From contig NC_058160.1 in NCBI RefSeq assembly GCF_020080835.1, positions 20,075,152-20,139,151 on the forward strand: DNA of 64,000 nt. Direction: 5' to 3'. Shown one piece after another: positions 34,478 to 44,432 of this stretch; within the stretch, counting starts at the first letter, position 1; every line of letters starts with the position of its first letter. A program made the position numbers and the translations under genes. The notes under the pieces were generated by a model, which was not told the DNA's origin, did no database searches, and was given only the letters and a program-made list of their open reading frames with translations. The stretch is from Cotesia glomerata (Eukaryota > Arthropoda > Insecta > Hymenoptera > Braconidae).

Positions 34478-37400
34478 CTATCTTCTGATATTTGCTTTTC
34501 TTTTTTCGGTGGAACGCAAGTCTTTGAGGACTTCTGTTGCAAACGTGTTGGTAGCGTTTCAGGCAGCTTCTGATGACAACATTGCTTCCACTAGTGAATC
34601 TGGTTGCATTCTCTGGTTCAGGATCCTCTCCAACTCTTCACGCTGTGGATCGAAACGAGGACATACAAAAAAGACGTGCTCCGCATCTTCAGCAACTCCT
34701 GGGCAGGACGGGCACTCCGAAGAGTCATTGTGCTTAAAGCGGTGTAGATACTCTCGAAAACACTCGTGTCCCGACAACATCTGCGTAAGATCGTAATTGA
34801 CCTCGCCGTGATTCCGGTTAAGCCAAATGTCGATCCGAGGTATGAGGTGGTGCGTCCACGTACCCTTCTCTGCAGCATCCCATTGTAGTTGCCATCAGCC
34901 TATGCTGTTCTGCCGTTCTTCAATTCTAAGTTCTTCAGGGCTCAGTGCAGTTGACCTTTTTCGTTGGTAAAGGGCTCGTCTTTCCTCTGCTAGAACTCTA
35001 AGAGGTAGGGTTCCGGCAATGATGCACACTGCTTCTTCTGATATAGTGCGGAAGGCACTAGCTACTCGTAGGGCACTCAGTCGATATACTGGTCCAGCTT
35101 TTCTCCATGATTTCTAGGTTTCCAGTGCATCAGCTTAAATGGATATTCCGTAAGTGAGCACTGATGTGACTACTGATGACAATAGTACCCTCCTGCTCTG
35201 TATTGGGCCTCCGATGTTAGGCATCAGCCGTGTGAGACTAGCCCTCACTACTGACGCTTTGGCACTGACGTGTTCCATCTGCTTCTTGAAGTTGAGTCGG
35301 GCATCCAGCATCACTCCTAGATAACGGATAAATGGTTGGAATGTGATTTCTTGTTCTCCAACTCTCAACTTGATAGTTTCTACCGTTTTTCTACTGGTGA
35401 TGAGCACTGTCTCGGTTTTATGCTTGGCTAGTTGCAAGTTCACCATGTCCATCCACAAATTGACTCGTCTGAATGTAATATCAAATGCCATTTCTATCTC
35501 TTCGAGGTGCTTTGCGACGATCACGACAGCTACGTCATCCGCATATGCTACAAGTTTGACTCCCGTAGGCAATGCTATTCTCAGGAGGCCATCATACATG
35601 ATGTTCCATAGCCGAGGACCTAAGACTGATCCCTGTGGCACTCCTCCGGTGATTTCGTACACTTCCGTACCGTTCTTCGTGTCATATTTCAGGACCCTAT
35701 TCGTGAAGTAGCTCGCTACCATTCTGCGAAGGTATCCTGGTACGTTTTTTTCTCCTAGAGCCCGCATAACGCAGTCCCAGTTAGCGGAGTTGAACGCATT
35801 CTTGATGTCCAAAGCAGCCACCAAGCAGTATTTCTTCTTTCCACCCTTCCATCTCGTTCCGGCGATTGCATCCTTGGCTATATCAACAACCAATTTGATC
35901 GCATCCAGAGTTGACCGTCCTTTTCGGAAACCAAACTGGTTCTCTGCCAGGAGTAGATCGACTACAGCCTCTATTCTCTGATGAATTATGCGCTCGAATA
36001 TCTTGCCGGCCGTGTCTAACATGCAGAGTGGTCGGTAGGATGACGGTTCTTCTGGCGGCTTTTTCCCCTTCGGAAGTAGTACTAGCCGTTGCTGTTTCCA
36101 CTTCTGGGGAAAAGTCCCTTTCTTCAGGCATGAATCGTAAACGTCCAGGAATAATGCCGGTGCTGCCCAAAGGATTGATTTCAGAGCAATATTAGGAATT
36201 CCGTTCAATCCCGGCGCCTTCTTATTCCCCACTCGATTGTCTGCCTCTATCAGCTCGTCCAACGTGATAGTTGGGATGTCTTTAGGGTTGAGCTGCTCCA
36301 ACTTGTAGGTGAATACCGGCTGTTGGGGAAACAGCGCAGTAACAATCTTCTCTAGGAGCTGTGGACACGTAGGTGGTGGCATTGGCTGGCATTTCAGGTG
36401 GGTCATAACCATCTTATGCGGTCTGCCCCATGGATCTTTCTCTACTTCTGCGACCAGTTCCTTCCAGCAGCGTCTTTTGCTTTCTTTGATAGCTCTGTTC
36501 AATTCTTGACGGGCCTTTTTATACTCTACCAACAGCTCTGCGGAGTTAGGTCATCTGTAGCCACGCTGAGACTTTCTTCTTTTTTTAAGACACTCTGAAC
36601 GTAGAATGCTAATGTGATCGTTCCACCAGTGCACCGAAGGTCTTGAATTCATGCCACGTTTCCGAGACATACTGGCGTCGCAAGCCTGGGTGACTCTTCT
36701 CATTAGGTCCTTGGTCTTCTCTTCAGCAGTTTCTACGATGATCGGATCGCACTCTAGGGCTACTACTAAAGCAGTGAGGTCGAGAGATTTAACTTTCCAC
36801 CCAACCGCGCTAGCGCTCCTGTTGACTCTTGTTAGATTCTGGCCAGTTGATATTTCCCATAGTATCGCACTATGGTCGCTGGCTGTGTAGATGTTCAATA
36901 CTGTCCAAGAAAAACCTCTTCGAGCTAAGCAACTGCTGACAAATGTAAGGTCGACAATTGAGTTTGCCTCTCCCTTAGTATACGTTGGCGTGTCACCGGT
37001 GTTAAGAAGGATCACGTTCAGTGTGGCCATTGCCTCGAGAAGTGCTTTTCCACGTGTATTAGTGAACTTATTGCCCCAGTCTGCTGTCCAGGAATTGAAG
37101 TCACCAGCTATTGCCACGGGAAAGTGTTTTCTTGCGTCCTCAGTTAGCCGATCAAGGAAGTGTTCAAACTGTTCATTAGAGAGACTAGGTGGTGCATAGC
37201 AACTGTAGAAGCGGAGGTCATCTATCCATGCTGCTACGAAGCCGGCTTCTTTATTGTTGACTGTTCTCTGAAAAGGACATTTACCGCAGGACCAGATGAC
37301 GGCTTTGTTAGTGCTGTCGGATTCCCAGGGTTGGTTACACAGGTGTCTATAAGGCTCACTCATAAGTGCTACTACGTCTGCTTCTAATTCGCGCACAGTT

Positions 37401-37507
37401 TGCATGAGCAGGTCATGCGCAGCCTCACAATGATTGAGGTTGAGCTGCAATATCTTCATGTTCTTGGCTTCGTTATCTTCTGGAGCGCTTCTTGGAAGAC
37501 GGGGCAT
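34478..37507 (-). pseudogene. R1-like ORF2: endonuclease + reverse transcriptase
   Basis: One frame of 1010 codons without any frameshift, but with five stops: TGA 36551, TAA 35135, TAG 35114, TGA 34895 and TGA 34559. The N-terminal part is an apurinic-type endonuclease: MKILQLNLNHCEAAHDL, SEPYR, IAGDFNSW and SDHSAILWE. The RT part spans 36532-35135 and carries VAALDIKNAF, GGVPQGSVLGP and the catalytic YADD, at about residues 330-333 of that segment. The C-terminal CPSCPGVAEDAEH...CPRF is the zinc-binding motif usual in this clade. There is no RNase H motif that I can see. It would nick the target and prime reverse transcription there. ORF2 begins in a short overlap with the end of ORF1. Confidence 0.9.
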
Positions 37508-38808
37508 CTGTTCGTGCCTGCATGGTAGGCCGCCTTTTCTACGCCGTGCCGTTCAACGTATAGTGCACATTTAGCTGGATTTTTACAATCAGCAATTTTG
37601 TGTCCTTCTTTTCCGCACCTTATGCAGTGCTTAGACCGGTAGACTTCGCTTTTGCACTGCGATCCGAAGTGCCCAAAGTGCCAGCATTTGAAGCATTGTA
37701 TGGGTCTCTTCGTTGCTCTCATTCGGCAATTGACCCAGCCGATCCTTATTTTGCAGTTTCCCTCCAGTAACTTTTGTACTGCAGCTGCTGGTAGTGACAC
37801 TGTGGCTGTCTGCGTACCCCTAAAGGCTTTACGGATCTTTATTGCCTCTAGTGGAATTTCACAACTTTCTCCAGCTTCCCTCTTTAGAGCGGTCTGAATA
37901 TACTCTTCCGTCGTGTCGTCATCAACATCTCGAATCTCGATGCTCTCCTGTGGCCCTTTGCAGATCACTTTGGCCTCCTCCTTAAGGATGTCCGCGATCG
38001 TCTTTTGCAGGGCTTGGCCTTTCAGTGCTCTTCCTTGAAATCGTAATCAACAAGTCCCCACTTCTGGTCTTGTTGATCTTATCCACAGTTGAACGAACCT
38101 GCTCATCTGGGACGTCCTGCTTTATGCGACGCAGAATCTCGGCATACTTTGTTTTCTCGGCCGGGCGGATGATCAGTGCGTCGGGTCTGATTCATTTGCG
38201 TGGTTTTTTTCCGCTTAGGCTCTGACCTGGGCTCCTTCGGCGGCTGCTTTGAGAGTTGCTCTCTAGCTAGCTTCCTCTTCTCCTTCTTAGACTGTACTTT
38301 TTCCCAATCAGACGTCTTCTTAGGTTCGTCACTCTGCTCTGCTTCTCGTTGTGGAGGGCTTTTTTTCAAGTCCTTCTTTGAGACTTGGTCGGTTGGCTCT
38401 GGCGAGTTTCGGTCCTTTCTCTTTCCAGGCCTTCCAGGTGTCATTTTCACCTTTGTCCTCAGCAGCAGATTCGCCGTCACCATCGGCTCCAGTGTCCATT
38501 GCTTCTTCAGTCTCAACTTCAGTTTGAGTGCTTTTCTCGGGTGTAACACAAGGTGTGCGTCGTCGTGATGACTACCATTCCTCATCCAGTTTCTTAAATC
38601 TTCCAAGAGCATTGAGTACACTAGTTGTCTTGATCTTTATCTCCTTGTGGATATTGACCTTTGCTTGGACAAACTCTTGCAGCTTAGTGGTCAGCTTTAC
38701 AAGGCGCTCCAGCGCTTGCGTTCTCTTCATTTCAGCGCTTGCTTTAATCGCTGCTTGTTGGGCATGTGGCCCATTAAAACTTCTGTTCATTTCCTTTGAT
38801 GTCTCCAT
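37456..38808 (-). pseudogene. R1-like ORF1: nucleic-acid-binding Gag-like protein
   Basis: Starts METSKEMNRSFNG at 38808 with an N-terminal coiled-coil-like stretch (EMKRTQALERLVKLTTKLQE). A TAG at 38572 is followed by an acidic region, then, after a frame change, a Lys/Glu-rich segment to about 38200. The LIIRPAEKTKYAEILRRI region around 38180-38100 resembles the folded ORF1 domain of R1 elements. Another frame change leads into 37968-37456, with zinc knuckles CFKCWHFGHFGSQC and CIRCGKEGHKIADC and a degenerate third. The protein would coat the retrotransposon RNA. It has at least one stop and two or three frameshifts. Confidence 0.82.
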
Positions 38809-39336
38809 GCTTTTAGTTTACCCGCGCATCGTACGGAGTGGAGCGGGTTATCTTAACTAGAAACGAGTATATACTCGGAGATAGTACTCCTACCCCAGTT
38901 TCCAGAGGCCTTGTCGACACTTAGCCAGCCCCGGAATACACGGACGGACTAGACTCGCTCGGGGCGGTGAAGATTTCGATCTTTAACAATCACTGCGTAC
39001 TTCCTGATCGAGGCCCGAAGTGACTGGCTCCTGATCCACTGCTGCAACTTACACCTCGGCAGAGAAAGCTCACATCAGTCGTGGCCCGCATCGTCGGAAA
39101 TAATCGACACGGGTTCCGGGCACTCCCAGTGAGTTACAGTCGGGAACGATCGTCTTGCTAGATCGGTTAGTGTGACCAACCCATTAAGGGGAGTTTTGTC
39201 CACGGGAGCGTATTTTATTTGGCTCCTAACCTCTGTATCTCATCAACTAAGAGACTTAGCGTCATCCAAGGACAACGAGCGTTCTCTCATCCACTACGGG
39301 GAAACGTGCCTGGTAGCAGTTTCTCCTCTGCCGCAG

Positions 39337-39412
39337 GTGTGTGTGTGTGTGTGTCAGTGTGTGTGTTTGCGTGTGTGTGTCAGTGTGTGTGCGTGTGTGT
39401 GTGTATGTGTGT
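39337..39412. repeat. (GT)n microsatellite flanking the R1-like element
   Basis: GT dinucleotides with CAGT and TGCG interruptions. This is the right half of the microsatellite of the host repeat; its left half is GTGTGTGTG at about 34207-34217. Confidence 0.95.
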
Positions 39413-39962
39413 AAGTATGTAAACTTCCTATAGCTTTTGAACGGTTAGACCGATTTCATCGCGGTTGGTGCCATTCGAAAGGGCTTGGCCAGACTTATAT
39501 TTTGAATACAATTTGGACCACGTCGATTGCCGCTAATCCGGTCAAAATCAGTTGATTCGTTCGAGAGATATCATACAGAAAAGAAAACCCAAAAAAAGGT
39601 TCTTTCGGAATTACTCTGAAATTTCTTCTTTGATCAATTTAAACTTAAAAATACTTCATGAAGCTTAAAATACTGCGTTGAATGCCGCCAACCGCAAGAA
39701 AATCGGTTCATTCATTCAAAAGTTATTGCGGTTTGAAAACTCAAAAAACAGTGTTTTATCAAACTTCTATTGGACTTTTGAGCTCGAAGAGCTCAAAAGC
39801 ATAGAAAAGTTATCTCTTTGAGCTCGGAGAGCTCAAAACAACACCTAAACTGTATTTTTGAGCTCGACGAGCTCAAAAACGGCATAAGTGCAATTTTAAG
39901 CATCCAAGTATGGAATTAACGGAAAGTTGCAGGGATGGCCTTCAGGGTCAACCGTTTTCCTA

Positions 39963-40450
39963 ATTTTTTTCTAGGTATAACTTAAAGAAAGCATCGTTAT
40001 TGAAACAAAAACACTGTTTTGATCTCGAATTTTCGGTTCTGCTTGTTTTCCTGAACTACTAATTTCCAAAAATCAGGAAGATATTGATTTCACCCCATTT
40101 TTAGAAAATCGAGTTCTCATCAAAACTTTACGTTTGTATAGGTACTATGCAGCAGTTCTGACTATGTCTACGAGGATATCACTTTGTGTGTGTATACATT
40201 TTGCAAGTGGCAAATTATATTTTTGTGCCTACAAAACTGCGTTGAAATCCACAAGCCATATCAAAATCGACTGACTTGTTCGGGAGATATCACAGTTAAA
40301 AATTAAAAAAAAATTATGTTTCTAACAACTATTAAATTTTAGAGCCCGAAAAAATGATTCAAAATTATATTGAAAATTTTTCAAGCGGTGTATGCCTTGT
40401 TCAGCATATATTTACCGGGTCTACCGCTTTTTAGATTTTTTTTTTTTTAT
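39963..40450 (+). repeat. Degenerate ACTTCCCG-family copy
   Basis: Worn A-end (AAAATCAGGAAGATATTG near 40066), CGAGTTCTCATCAAAAC, a TGTGTGTG remnant, and a B-end remnant GGGTCTACCGCTTTTTAG at about 40418. Poorly conserved. Confidence 0.55.
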
Positions 40451-41907
40451 TTTTTACCATTCTTTAAAAAATAACGTAACGTAATATCTTACTTTGATAA
40501 TATGATTAATTTTAAACATCAGTAAAATTCACCAAACTCTAGACTAGAATGAATCTTTTCTCATATTATTCCATAAAATAAAAAAAAAATCTTAAAAATC
40601 AATTTGACATGAATGAACGAATAAAATTTCTCAACTTTTTCTTCTCGTCCATATTATATTTCATTTGTATGATATCATATTATCATATCTCCGAAACTCA
40701 GGCAATAATCACTGAGTAGAATCTAATTATAAACTTGAGAAAAAAGTTACATCAGAGGAAGGAAGGTTTGAGAGTTCAAATAAGGTGAAATACAGGCAAA
40801 GTTTTAAGTTATATCACATTTACAAAAAGTTATCATCAAACTTGTAGTTAAAAGATAAATAAATCAAATAATTATATTTATGAGATATATTTCAATTTTA
40901 ATAATAATGTAATATAAATTTTATTATTTACATGGAGCAATGACATCAGCGTACAAATGTCGGACGCATGAAATACAACGTGCACTATGAGTGCATTGCC
41001 CCCCACTACTCCCAGTACGAAAACCATCACGAGTTGTCTCTCACTCTTCGCGATTCTCCAATCCGACAGCGTGTTTGCAATTCGCGATGCACCGTTCAGC
41101 AAATACTACCAGCGTCAAATGGATTGGTAGCGCTAAGAATTTTTCTAGTGGGGAGAATGCAGCAATCACATGAGAGCTGAAACGGATAAAAGAGGGGTCG
41201 ATTAATGCACTGGTAAACATAATAATAATAACAACAAGCAACTTCTGTTAAAAGACAAAGAAAATTATTTACATTTGAAATTATTGCGTAATTTTTTCAA
41301 TAAATATATTAATTGTATACAATTTTGCTATTGTATACGAATTATATTTACTTTGTATCAAATAACTAAAAGTTTAGATTTTATTATCTATCTTATTTCA
41401 GTAAATTTGGCTCGATGTATTCATTACTGTTCAGATAAAAAAAAAAATTTTATTAAAAAACTATATCTTCATTAAAAAAAAATACTAATGAAAATTAAAA
41501 CTACCTCGGTTGATGGGAAATTTTCTTTAGCCAAGAAAATTTCTTCTTCATCTCTTCAAAATAACTGAAAGCTTTCCAAAAATTTCCTTGGTTCAGGTAA
41601 ACCTTTTTTATATCACTTTCATTTAAATAAACAACTTAAACAAATTAGCATCAATAATGTTCCATATCAAAAAATTTGATTTTATCGGTCGAAGATAATA
41701 TTTTTCTGCATCTGATCACAATAGTTATCGATGTAAGGCATTGATTTCTTTAATCTACAAATCAGAACTGAAGACAATAAATTCTTGAAGCAAGACCACC
41801 TATTATCTTTAAAATCATTTTGTTGAAAATTCAACAAATTCGAGTCGTTAAATGGTCGAGTAACTTTTTGTAGTATTTTCTAACTACATAGTAAAAATTT
41901 TTTTACA
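40451..41907. other. Intergenic DNA with a GC-rich island
   Basis: AT-rich except for a sharp GC-rich island at about 40930-41220 (CpG-containing, with CCAAT at 41058 and inverted CCAAT near 41123). Short frames overlap the island on both strands but none has a domain. It could be a promoter, an enhancer or a short non-coding exon. Confidence 0.4.
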
Positions 41908-42148
41908 CACTGAAAAATAAATTTGAGTTGACTCAAGAGAGAAAATCTTGAACCAAGAAAATCATTTTGAAGAAATTGATGATCTTGAACAAAGTAGAAA
42001 AATGTTTGAGCTAAGAAAAATTTTCTTTTATCAAGAAAAATTTTCAGCTCAAGAATTTTTCAGATTTACTCAAAGTTATCAAATTTTTCTTAATGATTGT
42101 CTTGATTCAAGATTTTTTTCTTGACTCAAGTTAATTTTTTTATCAGTT
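41908..42148. mobile_element. MITE of the AAGTTAA type
   Basis: Left end CACTGAAAAATAAATTTGAG next to TTGACTCAAG; right end CTTGACTCAAGTTAATTT then TATCAGT. The interior has repeated TTCTTGATTCAAG-type blocks. Related to the element at 15531-15738. Confidence 0.5.
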
Positions 42149-42190
42149 TATCTTGCATAAAATTTTTTAAATTATTTTATTTTTTTTATT

Positions 42191-42425
42191 TAGAGTCAGT
42201 TTTAACTTCTTTGATCATATCGCTGATTTTAACTCTTGGGAATGGTACGTTGGGGTCTTTTTGGGTTGTGAAAATCTTAACCTACGCGGCAACGGTCAAA
42301 TTACAACGAAGCTGGTTTCTATGATCAGCTTGGGAATCGAACCCACGCCTGGCCGGTAAGTTAGTTCGAATGCTCTATAGGCCGTGCGCCTTCGACCACT
42401 CTCGGCTAACGTCGCCGGTTACAGC
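42191..42425 (-). mobile_element. tRNA-derived SINE
   Basis: On the minus strand the head (42422-42329) is tRNA-like: GCCGAGAGTGGTCGAAGGC matches the A box and D arm of class II (Ser/Leu-type) tRNAs, and GGGTTCGATTCCC is a perfect B box. The anticodon stem and the 3' acceptor half do not close well, so it is not a working tRNA gene. About 140 bases of unrelated body follow, ending in an A-rich tail (AAAAAAAT) at about 42190. Internal pol III promoters at the start and an A tail are typical of SINEs. There is only one copy in this window. Confidence 0.65.
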
Positions 42426-42470
42426 TATTTTTAAAAATTAATTCTTGGAGTATTTTTCTGTTTGATTCTA

Positions 42471-42711
42471 CACTGAAAAAAAAGTTTTCTGCTCCGCACT
42501 ATACAGTATCGCTACTGTCAGGATCCACACTTTTCTGTCTAGAAGAGAGTGAGGTTAGGAAAACTGTATACTAACGGTAGCAATAGTTTCGTGAACGGCA
42601 CTGAATAGATCGTGACGGTCAACATCCAGACTGCTACTCGTAGCGATCCACTCGTTACTATCGAATTACTATGCAATAGATGCTGCCGAGTAGAAAAATT
42701 TTTTTTCAGTG
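42471..42711. mobile_element. CACTGAAAA MITE, copy 1
   Basis: A 241-base element flanked by TA on both sides. It starts CACTGAAAAAAAAGTTTTCT and ends GAGTAGAAAAATTTTTTTTC then AGTG. A second copy at 54938-55166 shares the interior (GAAGAGTGAGGTTAGGAAAA, CTGCTACTCGTAG). TA target, Tc1/mariner-type. Confidence 0.8.
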
Positions 42712-43365
42712 TAATCATTTATCAATTCCCAAATACACGATTAATAATCATTTTCTTTATACCTCAGTCGAAAATACGCATCTTTTGCACCTATTTCAAG
42801 GCAGAAAGTTAAACATTCGTGCATTGGTAAAGCTACACATTCGCCCTCTATAACAGCGGGAGCATAAAATGCTTTCGTTACCGCGACTGACATTAGTCAT
42901 TTGTTACTAACTATGTTTTGTTTACGCTGATCATTTACGATTGATGATACAATACAACTTGGTTATATTTCTTATAATTCTTTCTTTCTTCTACTTACAT
43001 GAAATATTTCATATATAGATAGAGATATAACTGCCGTAAGAGTGAGTAGATCATCCGATATAACTTATAACCAGGTTGTACCGTACTGAGATTCAGTTTG
43101 ACAGTGACGTGTGTAAAATGGATCAACTTTATTTAATTAATGAATTATTTAGAAAAATGTACGCAGTAACAACAATTTAATTTGATTTTTATTAATTATT
43201 GTTAATTTTCAGATAATATGTTCGTTTTTTTTATTTTTAACCGAGAATAATCTTTATTATGTTTGTTGAATTCAAGAAATTTCAGTTTTATTTAATCTAA
43301 AAATTTTTCAAAAAAAATGTTTGTTAATTATTTTTTATTTGATTTTACGTTAATTTTTTTTTATT
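42712..43365. other. Intergenic DNA
   Basis: No gene recognised. A GC-richer patch at 42830-42900 and a segment near 43070-43110 (ACTGAGATTCAGTTTG) have no assigned role. Confidence 0.45.
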
Positions 43366-43553
43366 TGATGCCTGCCCCTCGACCAGCAGCACTTGCTTCG
43401 CTCGTGCCGCAAATGTCGGGGGCAGGCATCAATTTTTTTTCGATGCAGTACATTAAATATTTTACGTACTTTCGACCGGATCTAAAGAAAAATAGTATAC
43501 ACTACACGGGCAGAAGTTTGAGAGCTCTGAACTAATAGTGTAATATACTATTT
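43366..43553. repeat. Paired hairpins, GC stem plus GTATAC palindrome
   Basis: Stem 1 is TGATGCCTGCCCC with its mirror GGGGGCAGGCATCA around a 35-base loop (43366-43432). After about 60 bases a second inverted pair, AATAGTATACACTA and TAGTGTAATATACTATT, spans 43490-43553. A matching two-hairpin layout occurs at 54562-54757. Confidence 0.6.
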
Positions 43554-43923
43554 TTATTTCAACACGTCATTTAACTAGTTTTACAAGTCATATATTATTG
43601 ATGGAAACTTTGAAAAATATGTAACTATTTTTTACTTAAGAATACATACCAAAAGGTATATAAAGCTCTTTATCTTGATCAACCCTTCCGATTACTGCAA
43701 TAACCATTACATCTAGGTCGAGAAATTTATTCAAAAAGTACAAGCGGAAGTTATAATAAATGACGGTTCTTCTCAATATTTTTTTATGTTTATCGAAAAC
43801 TACTGATTCAAATATTTATCTAATCTAATATAACATTCAAACACTCGAGATCACTTTTGAAAATGTCTTTAGATCGTTTAAATTGGGGACACCCTGGGAG
43901 ATACCGGAAGTTCTATAAAACCA

Positions 43924-44432
43924 CACTGAGAAAAAAGTATTTTGCTACTAAGGATATTTTTTTTGATAATCAGAATACTTGGTGTTGTGCTACTAAGAAT
44001 ACGTGGTATTTTGATTCTCACAATAAGTATACTGATTATCACAATACCTAGGTATACTGATTATCAGTATACCAATGTAACAGACTATTAGATGTTTATA
44101 ACCTCACTTTACTGACATAAATCAATTGACTTATAAAGCTAACAAAACAAATTAAAATTAAAATTAAAAGTGTAATAATAAATTTTTTTCAAGCTAATAT
44201 AATAAATATTAGTTGAATTCTATTTTTACCAGTGCATAAATCAAATAAACTGACTGTTAAAGGGTTAAAACGTTAGTGTTAAAACGTCGATGGCAGTGAC
44301 AGCGCATATATTATAGTTTACTGCGCAGAGTATAGGTCTTGAACTGACTTATATTCTGATAATCACAATACTTGGTATTTTGATTATCTAAATACCAAGT
44401 ATTGTGATTATCAAAATACTTTTTTCTCAGTG
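43924..44432. mobile_element. MITE with CACTGAGAAAAAAG ends
   Basis: Ends CACTGAGAAAAAAGTATTTT and AAAATACTTTTTTCTCAGTG are exact 20-base inverted repeats. Repeated AATACTTGGTATT-like blocks lie inside both ends. 509 bases, non-coding. Confidence 0.75.

Larger units (their letters stand above)
34218..39336 (-). mobile_element. Full-length R1-clade non-LTR retrotransposon
   Basis: A 5.1-kb element on the minus strand: 5' UTR (39336-38809), ORF1 with CCHC zinc knuckles, ORF2 with endonuclease, reverse transcriptase and a C-terminal zinc motif, 3' UTR and a poly(A)-like tail, the T run at 34218-34241. Both ends abut (GT)n/(AC)n repeats. Domain order and the AC target fit the R1 clade, whose Waldo- and Mino-type members are known to use AC-rich microsatellites. 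ORF1 is damaged and ORF2 has five stops, so it is inactive. Confidence 0.9.
34061..39962 (+). repeat. ACTTCCCG-family copy split by the R1-like element
   Basis: The A-end (TTAACTTCCCGCTAAG, 34061) through the GTGTGTGTG microsatellite to 34217 lies left of the R1-like insertion. The microsatellite resumes at 39337, followed by the body, three GAGCTC palindromes (39779-39875) and the B-end at 39960. Both halves have the same orientation and join exactly at the microsatellite. Confidence 0.85.

Noticed and set aside
35343..38860. Several 60-120-codon plus-strand frames across 35.3-38.9 kb
   Set aside because: They are antisense shadows of the R1-like ORF1 and ORF2, which carry the recognisable domains on the minus strand.
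42329..42422. A functional tRNA-Ser gene on the minus strand
   Set aside because: A and B boxes are good, but the acceptor and anticodon stems do not pair well and an A-tailed body follows; a SINE head fits better.
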